Part shown: piece by piece, positions 17,719 to 27,067 of the stretch
Layout of the letters: each line of letters begins with the position of its first letter
Position numbering within the stretch: the stretch's first letter is position 1
Source: an uncultured Poribacteria bacterium
GTDB taxonomy: Bacteria > Poribacteria > WGA-4E > WGA-3G
Assembly (NCBI GenBank): GCA_951813545.1
Contig: OX638352.1
Coordinates: 3,054,835 to 3,118,834, forward strand
Length of the DNA stretch: 64,000 nucleotides
Direction: 5' to 3'
Made by a program: the position numbers and the translations under genes
The notes under the pieces: generated by a model
Seen by the model: the letters and a program-made list of their open reading frames with translations, nothing else
Told to the model about the DNA's origin: nothing
The model's database searches: none

Positions 17719-18959
17719 AAATAAGTCTGTCCGCACATTCCAATAATTTATTCCGCAGCGTGAGGATTGTATGCTGCAATATACTCCTGCTGCTTCTGCT
17801 TCCCAGCGCGTTCGCTGCTGAGATACCTACTGTGTCGCCGGGAAAAGAGGTGCGTATTACAGCCCCAAAGACAGGCAAAACTTTTCTGCTTTACGTTCCT
17901 GTTGATTACACCGACAAACGTCCATTTCCAGTTATTTTTTACTATCACGGTTACCGTGGGACAGCCACAACGGGGATGTTCAGGCAGATAACAAAAGGAA
18001 AAGGGTTTATTATTGTCGGTATGAATTACGCAACTGACGACTATTACAAGGGACACCTCCCTCCTACCAAAACAGCACCTGAAAAGGCGTTCTTTAATGA
18101 AGTGGTGGCACTTGTGTCAGCGCGTTTGAATATTGCGAGGGATTATATCTTCATGGGGGGTTATAGCCAAGGTGGCTATTCGACGACCGTTTTAGGTGAG
18201 CAGCTTCTGGAACAGTTAGCAGGTTTTCTTATTCTTGGTGCTGGTAGACGCGATGTGGATATGAATCCACCGCCAACGGAACTGATTCGTGGACATCCGG
18301 TCTTCTACGGGGCAGGTGAACTGGATGACCCGCATTATCAACGCGCAAAACGCGCGGCGCAGCTTTATACAGAATGGGGTGCAGATGTGACTTTTGAGGG
18401 GTGGCCAGATGAAACACACAGTCTTTCTCCAAAGTGGTTGACAAAAACAAAAATGCGGGGCTGGCTTATCGCTTACGGACCCATGAGGCAGATTGAATCT
18501 GGGTTTGAAAAGGCACAAATCGCCGAAAAGGACAACAGATTCGGGGAGGCGTTCACACTTTACACCCAAATTGGGGAGATTTTACCTGATACTGAACTGT
18601 GTCAAAAGGCAGAAAAATTGGCAACGCGTCTCAGGACACAAGCGGAGACGCAATTTGACCGGCTAAAAAAGGCAGCCGATGAAAACCCCTACGCCGTAAT
18701 GGTAAAAGCATTAGAGGCATTTCGCAACAAGTACACCGGTAGCATTTTTGAAGAACATGCAGTGCAATTGCTCAATGAACTGCTAAACGCTAAAGCAGAC
18801 GCGTTAGAGGCGCAAGCGCGTGAGGCGGAAGCAGAGAAAAACTATGCGCGTGCCCTGCAACTCTATGAACTCTATCTCACCTATTTCCCAGAAGCGGAAC
18901 GTTACCCAGAAGTCCAAAAACATGTGAAGACTTTGAAAAACAAAACGGGAACAAAGTAA
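17715..18959 (+). CDS. Exported alpha/beta-hydrolase (esterase/depolymerase-like) with helical-repeat tail
   Basis: 414 residues. An N-terminal signal peptide leads to an alpha/beta-hydrolase domain: oxyanion region FYYHGYRG, nucleophile elbow GGYSQGG, an Asp candidate in GAGELDDPHY and the His in WPDETHSLSP. This resembles phospholipase/carboxylesterase and polyhydroxybutyrate depolymerase-like enzymes. The last 150 residues are charged helices with TPR-like spacing (ALQLYELYLTYFPEAE), probably for protein contact. Translationally coupled to the gene before it. Substrate unknown. Confidence 0.82.
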   Translation: MKISLSAHSNNLFRSVRIVCCNILLLLLLPSAFAAEIPTVSPGKEVRITAPKTGKTFLLYVPVDYTDKRPFPVIFYYHGYRGTATTGMFRQITKGKGFIIVGMNYATDDYYKGHLPPTKTAPEKAFFNEVVALVSARLNIARDYIFMGGYSQGGYSTTVLGEQLLEQLAGFLILGAGRRDVDMNPPPTELIRGHPVFYGAGELDDPHYQRAKRAAQLYTEWGADVTFEGWPDETHSLSPKWLTKTKMRGWLIAYGPMRQIESGFEKAQIAEKDNRFGEAFTLYTQIGEILPDTELCQKAEKLATRLRTQAETQFDRLKKAADENPYAVMVKALEAFRNKYTGSIFEEHAVQLLNELLNAKADALEAQAREAEAEKNYARALQLYELYLTYFPEAERYPEVQKHVKTLKNKTGTK

Positions 18960-18970
18960 AGGAGCACTGT

Positions 18971-19762
18971 ATGGAAAAAAAATTGTTTGAAGAACTTATT
19001 GATGTTATAGCAATATTGAGAAGCGAGAATGGGTGTCCATGGGATCGGGAACAGACACATGAAACCCTGAAATCCACACTCATTGAGGAAACCTACGAGA
19101 CACTTGAAGCGATCGATACAGGCGACCCGAAAAAATTGAAAGAGGAATTGGGAGATCTCTTGTTGAACATCATGCTTCAAGCACAGATTGCTGCGGAACA
19201 CAAGGATTTCGACATCTATGCGGTGATCGAAACGTTAACAGAAAAGTTAATCCGACGGCATCCACATGTCTTTGGCGACGTTAATGTTGAGAATTCAGAC
19301 GAGGTTGTAAAGAACTGGGAAGAGATCAAACGCCAAGAGGCAGGCTACGAGGACCGGCAATCGGTACTTGATGGAATTCCGGATGCACTTCCCACACTGC
19401 TCCGCGCCCAAAAGATACAGAATCGAGCCGCGCGCGTCGGTTTTGATTGGGATGAACTCACCGATGTCATCGCTAAAGTCGACGAAGAACTCGAAGAGGT
19501 CAAGGCAAGTATAAGAGCAGATAAGCCGAAAGCGATTTCAGCAGAACTCGGAGACCTATTTTTTGCTGTTGTTAATCTGTGCCGTTTTATGGAAATTCAA
19601 GCCGAAGAGACGTTGCGGAACGCGAATCGAAAGTTTATGACTCGTTTTAAATGGATGGAAGCAGAATTAGAACGCCGCGGGACAAGTTTTGAGGAGCAGG
19701 ACTTAGAAAGCTTAGATGCAATCTGGGAAGAGGCGAAGAAGGCAGAGGTTGACAGGGATTAG
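18971..19762 (+). CDS. mazG: Nucleoside triphosphate pyrophosphohydrolase MazG
   Basis: Hydrolyses NTPs or dNTPs to monophosphates, clearing abnormal nucleotides. At 263 residues it is the standard two-domain MazG. The first domain has NGCPWDREQTHETL and the metal-binding EExxE...ExxD pattern (IEETYETLEA, then EELGDLLLN). The second repeats it (DEELEEVKA, AELGDLFF). RBS AAAGGAG, 11 bases after the esterase gene. A separate short MazG-like gene occurs at 60168. Confidence 0.95.
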   Translation: MEKKLFEELIDVIAILRSENGCPWDREQTHETLKSTLIEETYETLEAIDTGDPKKLKEELGDLLLNIMLQAQIAAEHKDFDIYAVIETLTEKLIRRHPHVFGDVNVENSDEVVKNWEEIKRQEAGYEDRQSVLDGIPDALPTLLRAQKIQNRAARVGFDWDELTDVIAKVDEELEEVKASIRADKPKAISAELGDLFFAVVNLCRFMEIQAEETLRNANRKFMTRFKWMEAELERRGTSFEEQDLESLDAIWEEAKKAEVDRD

Positions 19763-19812
19763 TTTTTATACAAAAAAGGTCGAAGGCGTGGAACACGAAC
19801 ACAGGTGTGTAA

Positions 19813-20565
19813 ATGGAAAACTCACTTTTGAATTTATTGATACAGAAATGCGAAAACCATCCGGACTACGAACGGTACACTGAACTCTTTAACCGGTTGG
19901 ATCCAACAGCACCCCCACAGATAAAACTGATTCATCGTGCCACATCATCAACCCTTGAACACGGTAAAAAACTCGGTATTTTTTCAGGCTCTTTCAATCC
20001 GTTGACGCTCGCACATACAAGAATGATGGAGGAGACAATTGCTAAATATCAGTTGGACGAACTGCTCCTACTCCTTGCAAAAGCAAACGTCGATAAAACG
20101 GTGTTCGGTTTACCGCTCGCCGCGAGACTCTTGACCCTCAAAAGGTACACAGAGGACCACCAGAGATTTTCCGTGGGCGTATCCAGTCACGGTAGATATA
20201 TCGATAAAGTCACCGCTTTGAAAACGATTTCACCTCCAGAGACGGAGTTCTACTTTATCGTTGGATATGATACGCTCGTGAGGATTTTCGATCCGAAGTA
20301 CTACACAGATTTCCACGCGGAATTGGAAGTGCTGTTTAGAATCGCCCGTTTCATTGTTGCGAATCGTGCGGAAGCGGATATTGAGACAATAGAATCTTTC
20401 ATGACCCAACCAGAAATTCGCCGATATGCTCCGTACGTTTCATGTATTCTGTTGCTTGACGTTTACGCCTATATGTCTTCAACAGAGGTCCGCGAGCTGT
20501 TGGCGCGGGGCGAGGCTATTGAACACCTTGTACCTCCGAGTGTCCTCGCTATGCTTGACTACTAA
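19813..20565 (+). CDS. Nicotinate/nicotinamide-nucleotide adenylyltransferase-like protein
   Basis: Nucleotidyltransferase of the NadD/cytidylyltransferase superfamily, 250 residues. The phosphate-binding motif is GIFSGSFNPLTLAHT (usual form GxFNPxHxGH), and the C-terminal ISSTxxR motif appears as MSSTEVREL. About 50 extra residues precede the domain. Such enzymes join AMP to a mononucleotide, usually in NAD synthesis. The altered first motif means the substrate may differ. Adjacent to mazG in the same orientation. Confidence 0.8.
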   Translation: MENSLLNLLIQKCENHPDYERYTELFNRLDPTAPPQIKLIHRATSSTLEHGKKLGIFSGSFNPLTLAHTRMMEETIAKYQLDELLLLLAKANVDKTVFGLPLAARLLTLKRYTEDHQRFSVGVSSHGRYIDKVTALKTISPPETEFYFIVGYDTLVRIFDPKYYTDFHAELEVLFRIARFIVANRAEADIETIESFMTQPEIRRYAPYVSCILLLDVYAYMSSTEVRELLARGEAIEHLVPPSVLAMLDY

Positions 20566-20572
20566 AGTCTCT

Positions 20573-21142
20573 CTAACTCCATTTGTACGGAATGACGAGT
20601 TTGTTTAACTTCTGACAGCTGTAGATTTGTGCATCTAAATGCACACAGTAGAGGCAAGATTTGCGATGCGGGTTTTGTCCTGTTATTTGTAAATATTCAC
20701 ATGTATCGGCAATTTCTTCCATTGCTTCTCGATAGACCTTGGCGAGTCCGTTATCAAGAGCTTCAGCAGCCTGATCGATGGCACGTGCCGTTTTGCCGGT
20801 CTGCTCCCAGATGTTGTTAATCACCTCTGTAAGAATTGCGCGATAGGTTTGTTTCCCTGGAGATTCTGGTGAGTAGAGGACAACATCGTTTTCAAGGCAG
20901 TAATCTGCCAAACCCCTGAGTCGGCTTTTTTCACCTTTACTATATTCCTCGCGCAGCTGCGCTTTGAATGCTTGTTGGAATTCTTCCCATCCAAGTTTCT
21001 CAGTTTCCCATCTTTGTAGTAGTTCTGCAGCCGGGGTCAGTTCAAGTATACTCTGCAAACCTTCTATCGTCTGGTGGCAGATGATGAACTGATTTCGTGT
21101 GCTGTCTTTTTTTAGGTTGTCGAGCGTGTCTAAATATAACAT
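20573..21142 (-). CDS. Hypothetical protein, weakly DUF488-like
   Basis: 189 residues, starting after GAGGTAAATAG. A central segment (LLQRWETEKLGWEEFQQAF, then SRLRGLADYC and VVLYSPE) resembles the DUF488 family. The C-terminus carries four cysteines (SCLYCVHLD..YSC) and a DTC nearby that could bind metal. The DUF488 similarity is by eye and weak. The gene ends 8 bases from the convergent nucleotidyltransferase gene. Confidence 0.6.
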   Translation of the reverse strand: MLYLDTLDNLKKDSTRNQFIICHQTIEGLQSILELTPAAELLQRWETEKLGWEEFQQAFKAQLREEYSKGEKSRLRGLADYCLENDVVLYSPESPGKQTYRAILTEVINNIWEQTGKTARAIDQAAEALDNGLAKVYREAMEEIADTCEYLQITGQNPHRKSCLYCVHLDAQIYSCQKLNKLVIPYKWS

Positions 21143-21367
21143 CTATTTACCTCGTGAGAGACAATCTTTAGTTATCTTGACGTTAAAAACAGGATAAAGT
21201 TACGCTTTACGTCTGTCCTCTGAAAAAGCGTCCCCGCGTAAAACCTTACGTGTAAAGACATATTGACGTGTTTCTATTTTACTACATTTTCTTCAAATTC
21301 CGAGTCCTCTTGTGTCAGATAAAACACATTTTTTCGACTTATCAGCGTATTTTAGCGTTTTTCAGGA

Positions 21368-21383
21368 TGGCACGATTATTGCT
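21368..21383 (+). promoter_or_regulatory. Sigma54-type (-24/-12) promoter
   Basis: TGGCAC, 5 bases, TTGCT matches the sigma54 consensus with the GG/GC doublets at the correct spacing. It lies in the 398-base gene-free stretch 21143-21540, about 158 bases before a small membrane-protein gene. That stretch also holds an imperfect TGTGT-N8-ACACA repeat near 21310 that could bind an activator; nothing else was seen in it. Confidence 0.6.
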
Positions 21384-21540
21384 AAATCATTACTATCTGT
21401 AAAATGAATAAAGAAATTTGAAACTGACTCACAGGTATTCTCGTTTATCATAGCAATTTCAGTGGCAGGTTTCAAATCTGAGAAACGTCAATAGACTCAC
21501 ATAGATTTATTATTATAAAGTTTTATAGCGAGGAAAACAT

Positions 21541-21696
21541 ATGATGTTCAACGGAATAGAGATTATTATTGGTAGCTTAGGTGCGCTTATCGGTATTGGT
21601 GGCGGCTACCTTGTCCTCTCTGCTTTTTTTGCGGGTATCCGGCATATCACGAAGCCCGGTGCGGTTGAAGTCAAGCAGACAACGCAAGAGAAATAG
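21541..21696 (+). CDS. Small single-pass membrane protein, 51 residues
   Basis: The frame starts ATG-ATG after GAGGA and ends at TAG 21694-21696. The peptide is one Gly-rich hydrophobic helix (IGSLGALIGIGGGYLVLSAF) followed by a polar tail ending VKQTTQEK. The RBS, the sigma54-type promoter upstream and the clean gene boundaries support a real gene. I recognise no family. The sigma54 link suggests induction under a specific stress or nutrient condition. Confidence 0.6.
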   Translation: MMFNGIEIIIGSLGALIGIGGGYLVLSAFFAGIRHITKPGAVEVKQTTQEK

Positions 21697-21728
21697 TTAT
21701 TTGGACTCGTAGGCGACACTGAAAAGGT

Positions 21729-21757
21729 TTGACAATTGAAGATTTTTATGGTATAAT
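21729..21757 (+). promoter_or_regulatory. Consensus sigma70 promoter of nfi
   Basis: TTGACA, 17 bases, TATAAT: both hexamers perfect. Transcription would start near 21764, about 100 bases before the endonuclease V ATG. Confidence 0.85.
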
Positions 21758-21862
21758 GTTGTTGAGTATCGGGACGAAGGGTTTTATCGCCGTGTTCTTT
21801 CTTGGTGCTTGAAACATTGTAAAACAAAACGACGCTTATATTGAAAACGAACAGCGGCAGCT

Positions 21863-22537
21863 ATGAAGTATCACGCTCTCCATTCGTGGGATGTTGCGCC
21901 TGAAGAAGCACGGGAGATCCAAAACAGGCTTCGCGCACAGGTAGTTAGAACAGACCGGTTTGGGACAATTAACACCGTTGCTGGCGTAGACATCGGGCTG
22001 AAAGAGGACACTGCACGTGCATCCGTGGTAGTTCTCAATTTTCCCGAACTACAGGTGGTAGATAGCGTGGTTGCAGAAAGCCCTGTTCGTTTTCCTTATA
22101 TACCGGGGTTGTTGTCCTTCCGAGAAATCCCACCACTACTGATAGCGTTTTCGCAGTTGCAAACGGAACCAGATCTGGTGATAGTAGACGGACAGGGCAT
22201 CGCACATCCAAGACGATTCGGACTCGCATCTCACTTAGGATTGATCTTGGATAAACCGACGATCGGTTGTGCAAAATCCCGACTTTGGGGACGATACGAA
22301 GAACCCGACTTAGAACAGGGTGCTTATACGTACCTCACAGACAAAGACGAGGTGATTGGTGCCGCGGTCCGCACACGTACAAACGTTCGGGTGGTTTATG
22401 TATCAATAGGACACCGAATCTCCTTGGATTCAGCACGTACATGGACACTGGGATGCTGCCAAGGATATCGCCTGCCCGAGACGACCCGTCATGCACACAA
22501 CGCTGCATCCGGCAAAATCCCCAAAATACGTAAATGA
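21863..22537 (+). CDS. nfi: Endonuclease V (deoxyinosine repair)
   Basis: Nicks DNA one base 3' of deoxyinosine, and acts on inosine in RNA in some lineages. 224 residues. Catalytic acidic residues are Asp43 (AGVDIG), Glu88 (SFREIP) and Asp109 (IVDGQG), with the flanking GIAHPRRFGLASHLG motif intact. It has its own perfect promoter. The following gene of unknown function starts 11 bases after the stop and the sulfatase gene then overlaps, so the three may share a transcript despite unrelated roles. Confidence 0.94.
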   Translation: MKYHALHSWDVAPEEAREIQNRLRAQVVRTDRFGTINTVAGVDIGLKEDTARASVVVLNFPELQVVDSVVAESPVRFPYIPGLLSFREIPPLLIAFSQLQTEPDLVIVDGQGIAHPRRFGLASHLGLILDKPTIGCAKSRLWGRYEEPDLEQGAYTYLTDKDEVIGAAVRTRTNVRVVYVSIGHRISLDSARTWTLGCCQGYRLPETTRHAHNAASGKIPKIRK

Positions 22538-22547
22538 TTGCAATACC

Positions 22548-23342
22548 ATGAATGATAGCAATCCGCTGCACTGGTCGTTTGACTACAATTATGGTGCGCA
22601 AAATCCCCAATTTGCCCAGGAATTAATCAGAACACTTCGTCGGTATGACTCAGAGGCTGGCACGGGTGGCACACAAAAAGTGCCAGCTGTTACCCATGTT
22701 TACGATATCCTGCCGAACTATTGGCGCGGTTATAGTAGAGGGGGTGTCAAAGAGGAACTGAGCATTGGGATAGCCATCATTGAACGGAGCAAGAACGACG
22801 ACAACCTGTGGAACTATTCTGTTCAATACGAGAATACAACAAGCGGTGAGAATCTGGAGATCAAATTCTGTTGTAGTGATGAAAATTACCGTCCACTCAC
22901 AGGTAATTGGAGTGTTGATGCCCAAAATAGTGGCGACGATACATACTCGCGATTGTCATGTGAGGGCTATCTCGCCTTAGATTCAGAGATTCGGCTGCGC
23001 ATTAATGGCACTGAAATCACTGCTGGAACAGTGGACGCATCTGTCAAGTTAACGTGCAACTGGGCACTTTTCGATGTGATTCCTGTGCTTACGCAAACAA
23101 TTCAAGAATCAGGCGATGGAATAGACATTGCCGTGCTTGAAGACTTAGAACAGCTTAGACCCAAAAGTAGACTCGGTTTCCTTGAGTCGATACAAACGCC
23201 TATTTCACTTGACGGTTATTATGTTTACGGGGTTGGGTTTTTGCCCTCGTATTGGTGGCTTGATGCCCACGGGAACATCGCTGTTGCTTCAAACTTTTTC
23301 GAGACGTTGGTGCTCAGAGAGAAGATGGGGGACCGTGCATGA
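22548..23342 (+). CDS. Hypothetical protein upstream of sulfatase
   Basis: 264 residues, soluble, with no signal peptide. I recognise no family. The ATG at 22548 begins just after the nfi stop; a longer frame would overlap nfi. The sequence is rich in Asn, Asp, Ser and Thr with alternating hydrophobic residues (ENTTSGENLEIKFCC, LRINGTEITAGTV), suggesting a beta-sandwich. The stop overlaps the sulfatase start (ATGA), so the proteins are translationally coupled and may act together, for example in binding a sulfated carbohydrate. That role is inference. Confidence 0.68.
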   Translation: MNDSNPLHWSFDYNYGAQNPQFAQELIRTLRRYDSEAGTGGTQKVPAVTHVYDILPNYWRGYSRGGVKEELSIGIAIIERSKNDDNLWNYSVQYENTTSGENLEIKFCCSDENYRPLTGNWSVDAQNSGDDTYSRLSCEGYLALDSEIRLRINGTEITAGTVDASVKLTCNWALFDVIPVLTQTIQESGDGIDIAVLEDLEQLRPKSRLGFLESIQTPISLDGYYVYGVGFLPSYWWLDAHGNIAVASNFFETLVLREKMGDRA

Positions 23343-24763
23343 ACAATCGTCCCAATATTCTCTTTATTAACACCGACCAGCACTCGTGGGATGCACTCTC
23401 GGCTTACGGAAATCCGTATCTTCGCACACCTAATATTGATGAACTCCATCGGAATGGAACCTCTTTTCGCAGGTCATTTTGCACGGATCCAGTGTGCGCC
23501 GCTGCCCGCTCCAGTTGGGCTACGGGGTTATACACCTCCGAAACAGGTGTGCCGTTCAACGGTGGATACTTGCACCCAGAAATTCCTGATCTTGGGCAGC
23601 TCCTCAACGCAGGTGGTTATAGGGCATTCCATTGTGGCAAGTGGCATGTTCCCGGGAGAAACGTCCGTGAGAGTTTTCGGACGCTTTATTATGGGAAAAC
23701 CGATATCGGGGCAGGTGGTGCGGCATATTACGATTCAGCATCTACCCACGCTGTTGCTGATTTCTTGACAAATTACGATAGCGATGAACCTTTTTACCTT
23801 CAGATCGGGTATGTCGATCCGCACGATGTGTGCGAATATTTGCACAACCATGAGGAAAAACGTATCCCAAATCCTCTGGAACAGGGAATTGTTTCGGAAG
23901 ACGATTTGCCGCCACTCCCTGAAAACTTCGACTACGATGAACGGGAAACGGTGTTACATCGCGTCTGTCGCAGGGTTGACGATGCACTTATCCACGCGGC
24001 TATTCTTAAAGGGGTACGTGGTTGGGATGAACTCCACTGGCGTTACTTGAGATGGAACTATTACAGATTTATCGAAAAGGTTGACGCAGAGATCGGAAGA
24101 GTGCTTACGCTACTGCGGGAGACATCTTTACACCATAACACACTCATCATTTTCAGTGCGGACCACGGCGAAGCGTGTGGAAGTCATCAGATGTTCCAGA
24201 AGTTCACACTCTACGAGGAGAGTGTGAGAGTCCCTTTCATCGTGGCGTGTTTGGGGGATGGGATTTCTGTGGAGAAAGATCGGTTTGATGAAACGCATTT
24301 CGTCTCTGGTGTGGACTTATTCCCTACCGTCTGCGATTATGCTGGTGTTGACACACCTGAAGGGATACAGGGGATGAGTGTCCGACCGCTTGCTGAGGGG
24401 CGAGATGTCCTTTGGCGTGATTGTGCTTATATAGAGAGTAATTATTGGGGACGTGCAATCGTCACCGAGGACTATAAATACGTTACAGAATATAAACCTA
24501 AGGTGGTGGAGGACTTCTCACCCCCCGGACCAGATGCCGAACAACTTGGGCTTTCGCAGCTGTTCAATCGGCACGATGACCCGGGTGAGACAGAAAACTT
24601 AGCAGAGGACGCAGCCTACAGCGAAGTCATGGGTACGTGCCGGAATAAACTACTCGCTCAAGAAGCGAGACTCCATCGACAGCAAATTGTGCATCCAAGC
24701 CCGAAACGTGTTATATCAAATTGGGGGGAGCGGTTACGGGCATATTGGGAGCACGGTAGATAG
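23339..24763 (+). CDS. Sulfatase (arylsulfatase family)
   Basis: Removes sulfate esters, probably from a sulfated sugar. 474 residues. The metal-binding start NILFINTDQH (Asp13) is followed by the formylglycine site VCAAARSSWATG, with Cys53 and Arg57. The usual Pro at the third position is Ala, a variant accepted by radical-SAM maturases. HCGKWHVPG and SADHGEACGSH supply further catalytic residues. No signal peptide is seen, so it may act in the cytoplasm on imported fragments. Coupled to the hypothetical gene before it by an ATGA overlap. Confidence 0.92.
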   Translation: MNNRPNILFINTDQHSWDALSAYGNPYLRTPNIDELHRNGTSFRRSFCTDPVCAAARSSWATGLYTSETGVPFNGGYLHPEIPDLGQLLNAGGYRAFHCGKWHVPGRNVRESFRTLYYGKTDIGAGGAAYYDSASTHAVADFLTNYDSDEPFYLQIGYVDPHDVCEYLHNHEEKRIPNPLEQGIVSEDDLPPLPENFDYDERETVLHRVCRRVDDALIHAAILKGVRGWDELHWRYLRWNYYRFIEKVDAEIGRVLTLLRETSLHHNTLIIFSADHGEACGSHQMFQKFTLYEESVRVPFIVACLGDGISVEKDRFDETHFVSGVDLFPTVCDYAGVDTPEGIQGMSVRPLAEGRDVLWRDCAYIESNYWGRAIVTEDYKYVTEYKPKVVEDFSPPGPDAEQLGLSQLFNRHDDPGETENLAEDAAYSEVMGTCRNKLLAQEARLHRQQIVHPSPKRVISNWGERLRAYWEHGR

Positions 24764-24810
24764 GAAATAAATTTGGTAGCACAAATCTAAAAAATCAGGA
24801 CTTTGGAAAA

Positions 24811-25986
24811 ATGAATATATTTTCAAAACGCTTAAATCGGCTTCCGCCATACATGTTCGGTAAGCTGAAACAAATAACACACGAACGTCGGCAGCAAGGG
24901 ATAGATATTATTGATCTGGGAATGGGGAATCCGAATCAAGCGACCCCACAACCTATTATTGATAAACTGACGGAAGCGGCACAGGAACTTCGGAACCACC
25001 GTTACTCCGCTTCGCGCGGCATTTACAACCTGCGGCGGGAAGTCAGTTGGCATTATGAACGCCGGTTCGGTGTTGACATTGATCCGAATGAAGAAGCCAT
25101 TGCTGTCATTGGTACCAAAGAGGGACTTGGACACCTCGCCTTAGCCTTGATTGATAACGGAGACTTGGCGATGGTGCCGAATCCGACCTTCCCAATCCAT
25201 ATGTACAGTATTGTGCTTGCGGGTGGAAGCGTTGTGAGCATACCCTTAACAGAGGAGAACGATTTCATCCCCTCGCTGACCGAAATCACGCGTGATATTT
25301 GGCCGAGACCCAAAGTGTTAATCTTAAGTTTCCCGCACAATCCAACAGGAGCTGTCGTTGATCTGGGGTTCTTTGAGGAAATCGTTGCGTTCGCGAAACG
25401 CCAAGAGATCATTGTTATCCACGATTTGGCTTACGCCGACATCGTTTTTGATGGCTACAAAGCACCGAGTCTCTTGCAAGCAAAGGGTGCGAAGGATATA
25501 GGTGTTGAATTTATCTCGCTGTCTAAATCCTACAATATGGCAGGATGGCGGTGCGGGTTTGCCGCTGGAAATAGGGAGATCATTGAGGCGCTCGCTCGGA
25601 TTAAAGGGTATTACGATTATGGGATTTTCGCACCGATTCAGGTTGCTGCAATCATGGCTTTGCGCACGCCAGAAGACACGGTGATGGAAAACGCTGCTGT
25701 CTATCAGAAACGCCGCGATGTACTTGTTGACAGCTTAAATCGGATTGGATGGAAGGTGCCAAAACCGCAGGCTTCTATGTTTGTTTGGGCACCTATTCCC
25801 GAAGCGTGGCGGCATCTCTCCTCTATGGACTTCGCTATGAGACTCCTAAATGAGGCTGAGGTTTGCGTCTCTCCGGGTGCTGGTTTTGGGCACAACGGCG
25901 AAGGGTATATCCGTATTGCGCTCGTAGAGAATGAGGATCGGATTCGTCAGGCAGTGCGTCAGATTCGGCGTGCGTTGTTCGGTTAA
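24811..25986 (+). CDS. alaC: Alanine aminotransferase, AlaC type
   Basis: PLP-dependent class I/II aminotransferase, 391 residues, interconverting pyruvate/glutamate and alanine/2-oxoglutarate. It matches the AlaC (YfdZ) type closely along its length: RLPPYMFGKLKQ at the N-terminus, IDLGMGNPNQATP, RYSASRGI, HDLAYADIVFDGYKAPS, and the PLP lysine in SLSKSYNMAGWR. The C-terminus VCVSPGAGFG and IRIALVEN also fits. AGGA precedes the ATG. A 21-bp palindrome follows the stop. Confidence 0.9.
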   Translation: MNIFSKRLNRLPPYMFGKLKQITHERRQQGIDIIDLGMGNPNQATPQPIIDKLTEAAQELRNHRYSASRGIYNLRREVSWHYERRFGVDIDPNEEAIAVIGTKEGLGHLALALIDNGDLAMVPNPTFPIHMYSIVLAGGSVVSIPLTEENDFIPSLTEITRDIWPRPKVLILSFPHNPTGAVVDLGFFEEIVAFAKRQEIIVIHDLAYADIVFDGYKAPSLLQAKGAKDIGVEFISLSKSYNMAGWRCGFAAGNREIIEALARIKGYYDYGIFAPIQVAAIMALRTPEDTVMENAAVYQKRRDVLVDSLNRIGWKVPKPQASMFVWAPIPEAWRHLSSMDFAMRLLNEAEVCVSPGAGFGHNGEGYIRIALVENEDRIRQAVRQIRRALFG

Positions 25987-26023
25987 GGCTAGCTTGCAAC
26001 CGTGTTCTTTCTTTTTCTCCCAA

Positions 26024-26044
26024 GGTGCGGTTTCAAACCGCACC
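26024..26044. repeat. Near-perfect 21-bp palindrome
   Basis: Arms GGTGCGGTTT and AAACCGCACC around a single C, between two convergent genes. Same architecture as 30834-30854. No T-run follows on either strand, so a simple intrinsic terminator is not obvious. Confidence 0.65.
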
Positions 26045-26068
26045 TATATCGGAAAAGTCTACGCGCTT

Positions 26069-26971
26069 TTATTCCAATCCCCACTCCTTCTTTGCTTCCT
26101 CAAACGAAATCTTTTGGCTTCCGGTGTGAGAAATCGGGTTTTTGCCGACCCACCGCTCGTCGATTGGATGTTCTGCCGGTTGGAAACGGATGTCACAACT
26201 GACGCGCCACCTATCGGAGAGATTCTTGGTAGAGGTGTGCATCGTGTGCATTGTGAAAATGATGACATCCCCCATCTCAAAATCGGCTGTCTGCCACTCG
26301 CCGCCGTATTTATCGCTAATCTCCATTGGATCGCGTCCGAAATGTCCCGGGGTGCCGTCTTTGTCAACATCTGTTTTGCCGTAGGTATCCCGGATCCGAG
26401 CGAAACTTGGGAGGTTATGTGATCCGACAAGCACAGTCAATGTTCCCATCGTTGCTGGCACATCGCCGAAGGGGACCCAGCAGGTGTGCAGCTGCTTTGA
26501 GCCTCTGCCCATATAGACGAAATCGAAATGTGGTCCCGACCAGCCGTCAGGGCGGACGAACCGTAGCCACTTGTAATCGAAGGTTCGGGTATCGCCACTA
26601 AAGAAGTTGCGGAAAAACTTGAAAAGTTCGTCACCCTCCAAAACGGACTGGACATCTGGATGGTGTGTAACGGCAGGCGTGCCCATCGTCCTTCCGGGAC
26701 TCCCGTCCCCAGCGATCGCCTCCATTATGTCGGTGCCGTCCTTGAACACCTCGTCTTTTCCGTTTCCATTGGCGTATTCCAAGATAGCCCTGCGCCCCGC
26801 GATAACTTTTTCCTTATCAATTAAGCCGCGAACGAGGAGATATCCGTCCTCCGCGATCTGTTTGTGTAAGCCTTCTGGTGAATCAAGCACGGCGTTGCAG
26901 TCCCGAAGGGTACCGAGGTGTGGACCGGGGTAGGTCAATTCGTGGTCTCCTACAAAAACGGTTTGTGCCAT
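26069..26971 (-). CDS. Phytanoyl-CoA dioxygenase (PhyH) family protein
   Basis: Fe(II)/2-oxoglutarate dioxygenase, 300 residues. The HxD iron motif is in GPHFDFVYMG. The distal His lies in MHTMHTSTKN, and the 2-oxoglutarate-binding Arg follows in DRWRVSCDIRF. RBS GGAGGAAAA. Promoter at 27068-27096. Divergent from a second PhyH gene at 27287; the two share little sequence beyond the motifs, so they are not a recent duplication. Substrate unknown. Confidence 0.85.
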   Translation of the reverse strand: MAQTVFVGDHELTYPGPHLGTLRDCNAVLDSPEGLHKQIAEDGYLLVRGLIDKEKVIAGRRAILEYANGNGKDEVFKDGTDIMEAIAGDGSPGRTMGTPAVTHHPDVQSVLEGDELFKFFRNFFSGDTRTFDYKWLRFVRPDGWSGPHFDFVYMGRGSKQLHTCWVPFGDVPATMGTLTVLVGSHNLPSFARIRDTYGKTDVDKDGTPGHFGRDPMEISDKYGGEWQTADFEMGDVIIFTMHTMHTSTKNLSDRWRVSCDIRFQPAEHPIDERWVGKNPISHTGSQKISFEEAKKEWGLE

Positions 26972-27067
26972 TATTTTCCTCCGAATTTACATGATATTTA
27001 ACAGCGTTATTGATTGTGTTTAAATAGTTTCTCTGTCTTGTGAAGTCGTCCAAATATTAGTAGGACT

